Assembly: GCF_000484635.1 (NCBI RefSeq)
Contig: NZ_AXVM01000003.1
Span: forward strand, 186,001 to 250,000
DNA: 64,000 bases
Direction: 5' to 3'
Source of the DNA: Comamonas badia DSM 17552
GTDB taxonomy: Bacteria > Pseudomonadota > Gammaproteobacteria > Burkholderiales > Burkholderiaceae_C
The notes beneath the pieces were generated by a model that saw only the letters and a program-made list of their open reading frames with translations, was not told the DNA's origin and ran no database searches. Below, piece after piece: positions 47,996 through 56,377 of this stretch (within the stretch, counting starts at the first letter, position 1; each line of letters begins with the position of its first letter). The position numbers and the translations under genes were made by a program.

Positions 47996-48580
47996 ATGGA
48001 AATGCAAGGCTCGCGGCAGCTCGCCGCCACCCAGCAACAGGCCTGGGACGCGCTGAACAACCCCGACGTACTCAAGGAGTGTATTCCGGGCTGCGACAGC
48101 ATCACCGCCACCGGCGAGAACGCCTATGACGTGGTGACGGCGATCAAGATCGGCCCCGTCGGCGCCAAGTTCAAGGGCGCGATCCAGCTGTCGGACATCC
48201 AGGCGCCGAACAGCTACACGCTCACGTTCGAAGGCAATGGCGGGCCAGCCGGTTTTGGCAAGGGCACCTCCAAGGTTTCTTTGGCACCCAAGGACGGTGG
48301 CTGCGAATTGAGCTATACCGTCACTGCCAGCGTGGGCGGCAAGATCGCACAGGTGGGGCAGCGGCTGATCGACGGCGTGGCCAAGCAGATGGCGGAGAAA
48401 TTCTTCGCCCGCTTCGACGAGGAGTTGCAGCGCCTGCACCCCGCCCCCGCGCCAGCGGAAGACGCACCGGCGGCCACCGTGCCGGCACCGGCAACGCAGG
48501 AAAGCAGCGGCGGCATCCCGGCGTGGGTCTGGATCGTGATCGCCGTGATCGTGATCGGCGGCTATTTCGCGCTGCGTTGA
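47996..48580 (+). CDS. coxG: CoxG-like SRPBCC protein with membrane anchor
   Basis: 194 residues. SRPBCC (START-like) domain of the CoxG family (MEMQGSRQLAATQQQAWDAL; LKECIPGCDSI; GPVGAKFKGAIQL), a Pro/Ala-rich linker, then a single C-terminal transmembrane segment (IPAWVWIVIAVIVIGGYFAL). CoxG helps attach the enzyme to the cytoplasmic membrane or deliver quinone. GAGGAG lies before the ATG. Confidence 0.9.
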   Translation: MEMQGSRQLAATQQQAWDALNNPDVLKECIPGCDSITATGENAYDVVTAIKIGPVGAKFKGAIQLSDIQAPNSYTLTFEGNGGPAGFGKGTSKVSLAPKDGGCELSYTVTASVGGKIAQVGQRLIDGVAKQMAEKFFARFDEELQRLHPAPAPAEDAPAATVPAPATQESSGGIPAWVWIVIAVIVIGGYFALR

Positions 48581-48626
48581 ACGGCAAGGCGCCCGGCGCG
48601 GGCGCCAGTGAAAGGAGTGTTGCACC

Positions 48627-49685
48627 ATGGAAAATCTTGACGTCACCGTCCTGCGCGCCGTGCACGACTGGCGCGAGAAGGGCCAGTCCGCCGTGCTGGC
48701 CACCGTGGTGCACACCTGGGGCTCGTCCCCGCGGCCCGTCGGCTGCATCATGGCCATGCGCCAGGATGGCGCGGTGGTCGGCTCGGTCTCGGGCGGCTGC
48801 ATCGAATACGACCTGATCGACCGCTACACCAAGCCCGGCGCGGCCGACCCGCTGCCGCACGCGGGCCCCCCGCAGTTCGTCAAATACGGCATTTCCGCCG
48901 ACGAAGCCCACCGCTTCGGCCTGCCCTGCGGCGGCACGCTGGAGGTCATGCTGGAATTCAACCCCGATGGCGCCAAGGTGGGCGAACTGCTGCACTCACT
49001 CGATGCCGGCCGTCTCATGCACCGGCGCGTCAGCCTGGCCGATGGCAGCGTGACGCTGGAGCCCAGCGAGCATCCCTCGGACCTCATCGTCAATGACCAC
49101 GAGCTGGTGAACACCTTCGGCCCCGGCTACCGCATGATCATCATCGGCGCCGGGCAGATGAGCGAATACCTCGCCACCATGGCGCTGTTCTGCGGCTTCT
49201 CCGTCACCGTCTGCGACCCGCGCGAGGAATTCGCCGGCAGCTGGAGCGTGCCCGGCGCGCGCCTGGTCAAGACCATGCCGGACGACACCGTCGCCGAAAT
49301 GAAACCCGACGGCCGCACCTGCGTGGTCGCGCTCACGCACGACCCCAAGCTCGACGACCTGGCGCTGCTGCAGGCGCTGGAAACGCCGGCCTTCTACATC
49401 GGCGCCATCGGCAGCCGGCGCAACAGCGCGCTGCGCCACCAGCGCATGATCGAGCATCTCGACCAGACCGAAGAAAGCATGAGGAACCTGCGCGGCCCGG
49501 TCGGCATCTACATCGGCAGCAAGACCCCGCCCGAGATCGCGGTGAGCGTGATGGCGGAGATCCTCGCGGTCAAGAACAGCGTGCCGCTGCCGCGCGACAT
49601 GGACGTAGCGCATGTGAAGGACCTGCAGGACATCACGCCCAATGACGCGGCCAACGTCTGCTTCGTCGTGCACGAAAACGCCTGA
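48627..49685 (+). CDS. coxI: XdhC/CoxI family molybdenum cofactor maturation protein
   Basis: 352 residues. N-terminal XdhC domain (LATVVHTWGSSPRPVGCIMA; GSVSGGCIEYDLI with the conserved cysteine) and C-terminal Rossmann domain (MIIIGAGQMSEYLATMALFC; FYIGAIGSRRNSALRHQRM). XdhC-type proteins bind the cofactor and see to its sulfuration before insertion. Preceded by AAAGGAG; seven bases before the cytidylyltransferase gene. Confidence 0.9.
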   Translation: MENLDVTVLRAVHDWREKGQSAVLATVVHTWGSSPRPVGCIMAMRQDGAVVGSVSGGCIEYDLIDRYTKPGAADPLPHAGPPQFVKYGISADEAHRFGLPCGGTLEVMLEFNPDGAKVGELLHSLDAGRLMHRRVSLADGSVTLEPSEHPSDLIVNDHELVNTFGPGYRMIIIGAGQMSEYLATMALFCGFSVTVCDPREEFAGSWSVPGARLVKTMPDDTVAEMKPDGRTCVVALTHDPKLDDLALLQALETPAFYIGAIGSRRNSALRHQRMIEHLDQTEESMRNLRGPVGIYIGSKTPPEIAVSVMAEILAVKNSVPLPRDMDVAHVKDLQDITPNDAANVCFVVHENA

Positions 49686-49691
49686 TCGGCC

Positions 49692-50360
49692 ATGACCGCC
49701 GCCATGGGCGCCGTCGTCATGGCCGCCGGCGCCGGCAGCCGCATGGGCCACCGCCCCAAATCGCTGCTGCTGCGCGACGGCGAGCCGCTGCTGCTGCGGC
49801 AAATCCGGCTGCTGGCGCTGGCCGGCGCCGCGCCCATCGTCGCCGTGCTCGGCCACCACCAGGAGGCGCTGCTCAAGGTATTGCAGCCTGCACAGGCTCG
49901 ATTTGCGCAATTGCGCTGGACAGTCAACCCCGCGCCCGACGACGGCCCGGCCTCCTCGCTGCGCTGCGGCCTGGCGGCGCTGCCCGAGGCGCTTGGCACC
50001 ATCATCGTCACGCTGGGCGACATGCCGTTGCTGGAGGCGGACGATTTCCGCGCCGTGCTGCAAGTCTGGCATGCACGTTCCCATGCCATCCACCTGGTTG
50101 TGCCCACCCACCAAGGCCAGCCAGGTCATCCTCTGGTGTTCGGCGCGACCGTGCGCGCTGCCGTGCAGCATGACAGCGATGCAGTGAGCGTGCGCGAGTG
50201 GCGCCGCGCCCATTCTTCCCATGTCCATGCGCTTGCGCTCAACCATGCACGTTGCACCACCGACCTCGACACCCCAGACGATGTGGCGCGACTTGAGCGA
50301 GAGCAGGGCATTGCGTTGAATTGGTCGCCGCAGAGTGACTCCGGCCGCCAACCTGATTGA
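49692..50360 (+). CDS. MocA-like molybdopterin cytidylyltransferase
   Basis: A 222-residue nucleotidyltransferase of the MobA/MocA family. GAVVMAAGAGSRMGHRPKSL is the NTP loop; TLGDMPLL holds the metal-binding Asp, and QGQPGHPLVFG and DLDTPDD are typical of MocA. It likely adds CMP to the molybdenum cofactor, the form used by CO dehydrogenase-type enzymes. Last gene of the operon. Confidence 0.87.
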   Translation: MTAAMGAVVMAAGAGSRMGHRPKSLLLRDGEPLLLRQIRLLALAGAAPIVAVLGHHQEALLKVLQPAQARFAQLRWTVNPAPDDGPASSLRCGLAALPEALGTIIVTLGDMPLLEADDFRAVLQVWHARSHAIHLVVPTHQGQPGHPLVFGATVRAAVQHDSDAVSVREWRRAHSSHVHALALNHARCTTDLDTPDDVARLEREQGIALNWSPQSDSGRQPD

Positions 50361-50481
50361 CGGTGCTCGCAAAGATTTGTCGATTGGCGATGCATGGCGT
50401 CTTCGGTCGTGCACCTCTGGTCAGGGGGATCTGCGATGCCGCCTTGGCCTGCCCTTGCGGTCCATTTTTTTTGAATTTTCC

Positions 50482-50509
50482 GCATCCAGTCTCGCCACCT
50501 CCGCGTATT
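50482..50509 (+). promoter_or_regulatory. Putative ECF sigma promoter of the fasciclin operon
   Basis: GCATCCA (50482-50488), a 15-base spacer, and CGTATT (50504-50509). An identical -35, the same spacer and CGTA at -10 precede the sigma factor gene itself on the other strand (54258-54285). CATCC is also the core of the -35 published for mycobacterial SigK. The predicted leader is about 65 bases. Confidence 0.7.
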
Positions 50510-50579
50510 GAGTGACGCAGACCACTGCATCCGGCGCAGGCATCCGGCTGGCGCCTTCTCAAACCGACTGGAGATTCAA

Positions 50580-51128
50580 ATGAAAGCCACCTTTTCCAAG
50601 CTGTGCGTGACCGCACTGATCGCACTGGGCACCACGGGCGCCATGGCGCAAGTCACCGTGGGCGGCGCGCCGATGTATTCCAACAAGGACATCATCGACA
50701 ACGCGGTCAACTCCAAAGACCACACCACGCTGGTTGCGGCCGTCAAGGCGGCGGGACTGGTCGACACGCTCAAGGGCCCGGGGCCGTTCACGGTGTTTGC
50801 GCCGACCAACGAGGCATTTGCCGCGCTGCCCGCAGGCACCGTCGATACGCTGCTCAAGCCCGAGAACAAACCCATGCTGACCAAAATCCTGACCTACCAC
50901 GTGGTGGCCGGCAAACTGGATTCCAAGGCGCTCACGCAGGAGATCAAGGATGGCGGCGGCAAGGCCATGCTCAAGACCGTGTCCGGCGGCTCGCTCACCG
51001 CCATGTCCAGCGGCAATGGCATCACCATCACCGACGACAAGGGCGACATGGCCAAAGTGACGATTCCCGACGTGTATCAGTCCAACGGCGTGATTCACGT
51101 CGTGAACAAGGTGTTGCTGCCCAACTGA
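50580..51128 (+). CDS. Secreted fasciclin-domain protein
   Basis: 182 residues. Signal peptide (LCVTALIALGTTGAMA) then one FAS1 domain: TTLVAAVKAAGLVDTLKGPG, PFTVFAPTNEAFAALPAGTV, LTYHVVAGKLDS, and the closing SNGVIHVVNKVLLPN. FAS1 proteins act in adhesion or at the cell surface; in mycobacteria the homologues MPT70/MPT83 are controlled by SigK and RskA. Here too an ECF/RskA pair lies nearby. Confidence 0.92.
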   Translation: MKATFSKLCVTALIALGTTGAMAQVTVGGAPMYSNKDIIDNAVNSKDHTTLVAAVKAAGLVDTLKGPGPFTVFAPTNEAFAALPAGTVDTLLKPENKPMLTKILTYHVVAGKLDSKALTQEIKDGGGKAMLKTVSGGSLTAMSSGNGITITDDKGDMAKVTIPDVYQSNGVIHVVNKVLLPN

Positions 51129-51193
51129 GGCACTGGCAACAACGCGGGTGGCAGGCCCGGCCTGCGGCCCGCGTTGCACGGCCACGCCGCGCC

Positions 51194-51970
51194 ATGACTG
51201 CACTTGATTTCAAACGCCGTCGCTTGCTTGCTGCCTTGGCCGCAGGCGGCGGCGCGATGACGCTGGCGGGGTGCGACCGCATCGCCGCAACCACCGTGGG
51301 CGCCCGCACGCTGGGCGCGGGCGAAAGCCTTACGGCCACCGTGCACCGCTGGCTGGCCGCCGGCACGCTGGCGCAAGAATTTACCGAGGCCGACCTGTCG
51401 CCCGAGTTTCGCGCCAACGGCACCGAGTTGCCCGATGACCCCGCCTGGCAAGCGCATGCGCGCACGGGCTTTGCCCACTGGTCGCTGCAAGTGACCGGCC
51501 TGGTGCAACGGCCCACCACCTTTACCCTGGCCGAGTTGCATGCCATGCCGGCGCGCACGCAGATCACGCGGCACGACTGCGTCGAAGGCTGGAGCGCCAT
51601 CGGCAAGTGGACGGGCGTGCCGCTGGCGCAGGTGCTGGCGCGCGTGGCGCCCCAACCGCAGGCGCGCTACGCCGTGTTTCATTGCGCCGACACTATGCCC
51701 GGCGGCCTGACGCGCGAGCGCTATTACGAAAGCATAGGCATGGACGATGCGCTGCATCCACAAACCCTGCTGGCGTATGGGTTGAACGGAGCCGATCTGC
51801 CGATCAAGAACGGCGCGCCGATACGCCTGCGCGTGGAGCGGCAACTGGGCTACAAGCAGGCCAAGTTCGTGCAGAAGATCGAGCTCGTCGCCAGCCTGTC
51901 CGGCATTGGGCGCGGCAAAGGCGGCTACTGGGAAGACAACGACGGTTACCAGTGGTACGCCGGTGTTTGA
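51194..51970 (+). CDS. Sulfite oxidase-like molybdopterin oxidoreductase
   Basis: 258 residues. A KRRRLLAALAAGGGAMTLAGC start combines a twin-arginine-like motif with a lipobox, suggesting Tat export and a lipid anchor. The sulfite oxidase-type Moco domain follows, with the molybdenum-ligand cysteine in RHDCVEGWSAIGKWTGVPL, plus YESIGMDDALHPQTLLAYGL and NGAPIRLRVERQLGYKQAKF. Its electron partner is likely the cytochrome b 18 bp downstream. Substrate unknown. Confidence 0.87.
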   Translation: MTALDFKRRRLLAALAAGGGAMTLAGCDRIAATTVGARTLGAGESLTATVHRWLAAGTLAQEFTEADLSPEFRANGTELPDDPAWQAHARTGFAHWSLQVTGLVQRPTTFTLAELHAMPARTQITRHDCVEGWSAIGKWTGVPLAQVLARVAPQPQARYAVFHCADTMPGGLTRERYYESIGMDDALHPQTLLAYGLNGADLPIKNGAPIRLRVERQLGYKQAKFVQKIELVASLSGIGRGKGGYWEDNDGYQWYAGV

Positions 51971-51988
51971 TTGCAAAGGGGCCACCAC

Positions 51989-52744
51989 ATGAACACCGCC
52001 ACCCACGCCATCGCCGCGCACGCAAGCTATCTCTACGACCGCCACACGCTGGCGGTGCGGCTGATGCACTGGATCAACGTGGTGGCGATGACCGTGTTGT
52101 TCATGAGCGGCTTGCAGATCTTCAACGCCCACCCGGCGCTGTATTGGGGCAAGTCTTCCTACTCCGGCCGCCCGCCGGTGTTTCAGATAGACACCGTTAC
52201 CGGGGCCGACGGCAGCCGGCAGGTACGCGCTTTTCCGGCCTGGATTACCGTGCCGGCGCGCTATGCGCTGGGCATGGCGCGCGAATGGCATTTTTTCTTT
52301 GCCTGGGTGTTTGTGTTGAATGGCGCAGCCTATGTGCTGTATGCCGTGGGCACCCGGCATTTGATGCGCGATCTGGCGCCCACCGGCGCCGACTGGCGGG
52401 GCATTGGCCAGTCCATCAAAGACCATGTGCGTTTCAAGCACCCCAGAGGCGACGCCGCGCGGCGCTACAACGTGCTGCAAAAACTGGCTTACCTGGGCGT
52501 GATCTTTGTGCTGCTGCCACTCATCATCCTGGCGGGCTGGGCGATGTCACCGTTCTTGAACTCCATCGCGCCCGGTTGGGTGGACTGGCTGGGTGGCCGA
52601 CAGTCGGCGCGCACGATTCACTTCATCGTGGCGTGGCTGCTGTTTTTGTTCGTTGCCGTGCACGTGTTTGAAGTCATCGTGAGCGGTTTATGGAATCACC
52701 TGCGTTCGATGATCACCGGGCGCTATCGCATCACGCGCGAGTGA
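51989..52744 (+). CDS. Membrane cytochrome b (b561/Ni-hydrogenase type)
   Basis: 251 residues with four to five membrane helices and candidate haem histidines (AVRLMHWINVVAMTVLFMSG; REWHFFFAWVFVLNGAAYVL; ARTIHFIVAWLLFLFVAVHV). It probably links the exported molybdoenzyme upstream to the quinone pool. Last gene of the fasciclin operon. Confidence 0.88.
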   Translation: MNTATHAIAAHASYLYDRHTLAVRLMHWINVVAMTVLFMSGLQIFNAHPALYWGKSSYSGRPPVFQIDTVTGADGSRQVRAFPAWITVPARYALGMAREWHFFFAWVFVLNGAAYVLYAVGTRHLMRDLAPTGADWRGIGQSIKDHVRFKHPRGDAARRYNVLQKLAYLGVIFVLLPLIILAGWAMSPFLNSIAPGWVDWLGGRQSARTIHFIVAWLLFLFVAVHVFEVIVSGLWNHLRSMITGRYRITRE

Positions 52745-52780
52745 AGCGCCGCAATCAGCGGCATTATTCAAGCCAAATCG

Positions 52781-52830
52781 TGCTCAAACCATCGCAGATA
52801 AAGCGCAAACAGCTATCAAAATATAGTTTT
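52781..52830. repeat. Dispersed hairpin repeat, copy H (shortened)
   Basis: CTCAAACC, then AAAGCGCAAACAGCTATCAA and AATATAGTTTT, between the converging cytochrome b and anti-sigma genes. The central stem is shorter than in copies A-D. Confidence 0.6.
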
Positions 52831-52857
52831 GTCGCTTGCAGCCACCGACGGCGCGGC

Positions 52858-53631
52858 TCATGTCGTCTTGTGAATCAATGCACCCTTGAACAGCACCGGC
52901 CCCGTGGGGCCGCCCGCGCTGGGCACGCCGCCCAGCGGCTCCAGGCTGATGGCCAGGGCGGGCACGGCTTGCAGGGCGTTGGCGTCCAGCGGCAGCTTGG
53001 CTTGGCCATTGCGCGTCAGCACGCCCAGCGAACGCGGTGCGCCGTCGGCGGGCAGCGCCCACAGCTGCAATGACTTGTCGGCCGCTTCGCGATAGTCGCC
53101 CACACGCTGCAGCACCAACTGGCCTCGCCGTGGATCGACGGTGATCAACATCGACGCCCGGCTCTGCTCGTCGCTCAGCACTGCCACGTAACCGACTTGC
53201 GGCTGCTTTTGCAGGCTGGCGCGCAAGTCGTCGATCTGAGTGTCCATGCGTTGGTTCAACGCCAGCGTGGTGACCAGAACGGCGGCCGTGGCCACCGCGC
53301 CAGCACCGGCAGCGCCGCGCCACCAACCCAGGCTGTTCCACCAGCCGCCGCGTGCGGCGGGGGCGCTGCGCGCGGCCGTCATGGCGTGCTGGTCGCGCTC
53401 GGCGCTCAGCATGTTGTCAATTCGCGTCCACACGGCAGCCGGCACATCGGTTTCGGGCTGCACTTCGTTCAGGCCGGCCACGCGGTGTTGCCAGTCCAGC
53501 GCCGCCGCGCGCACGGCGGCATGCTGCTGTGCCAGCGCTTCAAAACGGCGCCGAGCGCCGCCGCGCAGCAGGCCCAGCGCATGCGCGGCCGCAAGCTGGT
53601 CCAGCAGTTGGGGGTGGCGGTGCAAGTCCAT
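52858..53631 (-). CDS. RskA-type anti-sigma factor
   Basis: 257 residues. An N-terminal cytosolic sigma-binding region (LHRHPQLLDQLAAAHALGLL) is followed by one membrane span (AAGAGAVATAAVLVTTLAL, about residues 118-136). The periplasmic C-terminus is RskA-like (RGQLVLQRVGDYREAADKSL QLWALPADGAPRSLGVL). It should hold the ECF factor at the membrane until proteolysis or a signal frees it. ATG at 53631 overlaps the sigma stop. Confidence 0.9.
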   Translation of the reverse strand: MDLHRHPQLLDQLAAAHALGLLRGGARRRFEALAQQHAAVRAAALDWQHRVAGLNEVQPETDVPAAVWTRIDNMLSAERDQHAMTAARSAPAARGGWWNSLGWWRGAAGAGAVATAAVLVTTLALNQRMDTQIDDLRASLQKQPQVGYVAVLSDEQSRASMLITVDPRRGQLVLQRVGDYREAADKSLQLWALPADGAPRSLGVLTRNGQAKLPLDANALQAVPALAISLEPLGGVPSAGGPTGPVLFKGALIHKTT

Positions 53632-54209
53632 CAGGCAAACCTCGCCATGCAAATGCGCAACTGTTCCATGCCGCGGCGCACCAGGCTTTTGACGGTGCCC
53701 AGCGGCATCTTCAGCTGCTGCGCCAGTTCGCTGTGACTGAGCTCGCGCAGATAAGCCAGGTTGATCAACTCGCGCTGGCGCGCCTCCAGCCGCATCAGGC
53801 ATTGGTGCAGCGCCTTGGCTTGCTGGCTTGCCAGGCTGCTGTCCAGCGGGCCGGCTTCGTCGCTGACCAACTCAACCGCCCGGGCGTCATCGATGTCGTC
53901 GCGCAGATGCTCGCGCTCGGCGCGGCGGCGGCGCAACTGGTCCAGCGCGCGGCTGCGGGCAATCAAGCTCAGCCAGGCCATCGGCGGGCTGAGCGAAGCG
54001 CGGTAGTCGCCGGCCGTGCGCCACACCTGCAGCATGGCATCTTGCAGCGCATCTTCGGCCCATTGGGCGTTGCCCAACACGCGCAGCGCCAGGCCGTACA
54101 GCTTGCGCGCCACGCGGTCGTACAGCGCTTTCATCGCCGTGGTGTCGCGCGCGGCAATGCGGTCGATCAGCGTACGCAATTCGGCGTCGGGGGGGTGCGG
54201 GGTGGGCAT
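53631..54209 (-). CDS. ECF RNA polymerase sigma factor (SigK-like)
   Basis: 192 residues. Region 2 (ALYDRVARKLYGLALRVLGN AQWAEDALQDAMLQVWRTA; SPPMAWLSLIARSRALDQLR) and region 4 (RQRELINLAYLRELSHSELA QQLKMPLGTVKSLVRRGMEQ) are complete. ATG at 54209 avoids an upstream extension that would overlap the promoter. Predicted to transcribe itself and the fasciclin operon. Grouping with SigK-type ECF factors rests on the RskA partner and fasciclin neighbour. Confidence 0.92.
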   Translation of the reverse strand: MPTPHPPDAELRTLIDRIAARDTTAMKALYDRVARKLYGLALRVLGNAQWAEDALQDAMLQVWRTAGDYRASLSPPMAWLSLIARSRALDQLRRRRAEREHLRDDIDDARAVELVSDEAGPLDSSLASQQAKALHQCLMRLEARQRELINLAYLRELSHSELAQQLKMPLGTVKSLVRRGMEQLRICMARFA

Positions 54210-54257
54210 GGTGGGCGGTGACGGGGCAAGCGGGGCGAATGCAAGAGCGTGCTTTTG

Positions 54258-54285
54258 GGTACGCAACAATCGCGGCGGTGGATGC
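54258..54285 (-). promoter_or_regulatory. Putative autoregulatory ECF promoter of the sigma gene
   Basis: On the minus strand GCATCCA, a 15-base spacer, then CGTACC, matching the element upstream of the fasciclin gene. About 45 bases separate it from the sigma factor ATG. Confidence 0.7.
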
Positions 54286-54391
54286 AAGGACAGGCAGCCC
54301 TAGGGATGGCCTTATAACCGAGTTGTCCGACGCATGCCAACCTCACCAATTGCCTGGGCTCGCTCCAACCCCCATGTGCGAACCGTTTTGG

Positions 54392-54465
54392 CATAATGAT
54401 TCGCAACAGACGCGCCGATTTGCACCGCTTGCGGGCGCTTTACAAATCCTGCTAAAGACGTGACC
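54392..54465 (+). promoter_or_regulatory. SAM-II-type riboswitch and promoter of metX-metW
   Basis: A CATAAT -10 box (54392-54397) is followed by an aptamer-like sequence with the SAM-II landmarks in order: GCGCC (54412-54416), GATTTG, CCGCTTGCGGGCGC, TTTACAAAT and GCTAAAG (54451-54457). GCGCC pairs with GGCGC (54434-54438) as P1. SAM-II switches control metX and related genes, mainly in Alphaproteobacteria. A terminator follows directly, pointing to transcriptional control by SAM. Confidence 0.8.
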
Positions 54466-54478
54466 GATCCGCAGCAAG

Positions 54479-54511
54479 CCCGGCCCCGTTTTTGGCGATG
54501 CCGGGTTTTTT
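54479..54511 (+). terminator. Intrinsic terminator between the SAM-II switch and metX
   Basis: CCCGGC (54479-54484) pairs with GCCGGG (54500-54505), followed by six Ts. It ends two bases before the metX start codon, so it can only serve as an attenuator of metX. Confidence 0.85.
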
Positions 54512-54512
54512 C

Positions 54513-55658
54513 ATGCCGTTGATTGCGCAATCCCAATCCATGCACTTCGCCGAGGCGCTAGCACTCACCTCGGGCGCGCAACTGCGCGCGTACGACCTGG
54601 CCTACGAGACCTATGGCGAGCTGAACGCCGACAAAAACAATGCCGTCCTGGTCTGCCATGCACTCAATGCCTCGCACCATGTGGCGGGCAGCTACGCCGG
54701 CACGCCAAAGAGCGAAGGCTGGTGGGACAACATGATCGGTCCGGGCAAGAGTCTGGATACCAACCGCTTCTTCGTCATCGGCATCAACAACCCGGGTTCG
54801 TGCTTCGGCTCGACCGGGCCGATGCATGCGAACCCGGATACCGGCCAGATCTATGGCGCGGATTTTCCGGTGATGACGGTGGAAGACTGGGTCAACGCGC
54901 AGGCGCTGCTGCTCGACCGTCTGGGCATCCGGCAGCTCGCGGCGGTGATGGGCGGGAGCCTGGGCGGCATGCAGGCGCTTTCCTGGACGCTGCAGTACCC
55001 GAATCGCGTGCGCCACGCCGTGGTGGTGGCCAGCGCGCCGAATCTCACGGCCGAGAACATCGCGTTCAACGAGGTGGCGCGCCGCGCCATCGTCACCGAC
55101 CCGGATTTTCACGGCGGCAACTTCTACCGGCACGGCGTGATTCCGAAGCGCGGGCTGCGCATCGCGCGCATGATCGGCCACATCACCTACCTGAGCGACG
55201 ACGTGATGAACGCCAAGTTCGGCCGCGAACTGCGGGAAGCCGTGAATGGCGTTGCGCGCGAGGATTACCGCTACAGCACGCAGGAGGTGGAGTTCCAGAT
55301 CGAAAGCTATCTGCGCTACCAGGGCGACAAGTTCAGCGACTACTTCGACGCCAACACCTATCTGCTCATCACCCGCGCGCTGGACTACTTCGACCCGGCG
55401 CGCGCGCACGGCGGCAACCTGGCACAGGCGCTGGCGGTGGCCCGCGCCAAATTCCTGCTGGTGAGCTTTTCCACCGACTGGCGCTTTGCCCCGGCGCGCT
55501 CGCGCGAGCTGGTGCATGCGCTGCTGGAAAACCGCCGCGACGTGAGCTATGCGGAAATCGATGCACCACACGGTCATGACGCCTTTTTGCTCGATGACGC
55601 GCGCTACATGGGCGTCGTGCGCTCTTATTTTGATGGTATTGCCAAGGAGCTGACATGA
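54513..55658 (+). CDS. metX: Homoserine O-acyltransferase MetX
   Basis: A 381-residue alpha/beta-hydrolase that acylates homoserine (acetyl or succinyl) for methionine synthesis. The nucleophile elbow is [13 protein letters not shown]; oxyanion and substrate motifs [16 protein letters not shown] and [12 protein letters not shown]; the catalytic His is in [15 protein letters not shown] at 54513 ([12 protein letters not shown]) lies just after the terminator; an upstream ATG would fall inside it. Another possible start is 54540. Confidence 0.93.
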   Translation: MPLIAQSQSMHFAEALALTSGAQLRAYDLAYETYGELNADKNNAVLVCHALNASHHVAGSYAGTPKSEGWWDNMIGPGKSLDTNRFFVIGINNPGSCFGSTGPMHANPDTGQIYGADFPVMTVEDWVNAQALLLDRLGIRQLAAVMGGSLGGMQALSWTLQYPNRVRHAVVVASAPNLTAENIAFNEVARRAIVTDPDFHGGNFYRHGVIPKRGLRIARMIGHITYLSDDVMNAKFGRELREAVNGVAREDYRYSTQEVEFQIESYLRYQGDKFSDYFDANTYLLITRALDYFDPARAHGGNLAQALAVARAKFLLVSFSTDWRFAPARSRELVHALLENRRDVSYAEIDAPHGHDAFLLDDARYMGVVRSYFDGIAKELT

Positions 55659-56239
55659 GCGACCACGCCACCATGCAAGCCATCGCGCAGCTGATTCCGG
55701 AAGGCAGCCGGGTCTTGGACCTGGGCTGCGGCGACGGCGCGCTGCTGGACCATCTGATCCGCCAGCGCCGCTGCAGCGGCTACGGCATAGAGATTGCGGA
55801 TGCCAACGTGCTCGCCTGCGTGCGCCGCGGCGTCAACGTGATCCAGCTCAACCTGGAGGAAGGTCTGGCGATGTTTGCCGACAACAGCTTCGACGTGGTG
55901 CTGCAGATCGACACGCTGCAGCACCTGCGCAACGCCGAGGTGATGCTGCGCGAGACCGCGCGGGTGGGCAAAAGCGGCATTGTCGCCTTCCCCAATTTCG
56001 CGCACTGGCCCAACCGCCTCTCCATTCTGCGCGGGCGCATGCCTGTCACCACGCGCATGCCCTACGAGTGGTACGACACGCCCAACATCCGCGTGGGCAC
56101 CTTCGCCGATTTCGAGGTGCTGGCGCGGCGCAACAAGCTGCGCGTGCTGGACGCCTTCGGGCTGGAGGGCCGCCGCGAAGTCAGGCATTGGGCCAACCTG
56201 ATGGCCAGCACGGCTGTGTTTCGCTTCGAGCACGATTGA
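55655..56239 (+). CDS. metW: Methionine biosynthesis protein MetW
   Basis: A 194-residue class I methyltransferase-like protein ([40 protein letters not shown]) that pairs with MetX. The start overlaps the metX stop by four bases, the standard metX-metW layout in this group. It is needed for full MetX activity in related bacteria. Confidence 0.95.
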   Translation: MSDHATMQAIAQLIPEGSRVLDLGCGDGALLDHLIRQRRCSGYGIEIADANVLACVRRGVNVIQLNLEEGLAMFADNSFDVVLQIDTLQHLRNAEVMLRETARVGKSGIVAFPNFAHWPNRLSILRGRMPVTTRMPYEWYDTPNIRVGTFADFEVLARRNKLRVLDAFGLEGRREVRHWANLMASTAVFRFEHD

Positions 56240-56377
56240 GACAACGCTGGAAAAATCCTCGCGCAAGGGCAAATGTCTTCGCCGCGCGGACAGCCGCGTT
56301 CGCAAAGCGGATAGCGGCACGGCGGCAGCGCGGCGACACTGCCATACTGCATGGGTTCACGATACAAGGAGACAGAC

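Noticed and set aside
50431-50472. Terminator after the MocA-like gene (GC-rich stretch followed by eight Ts)
   Set aside because: The T-run is good but the preceding stem is short and interrupted, so it was not listed.
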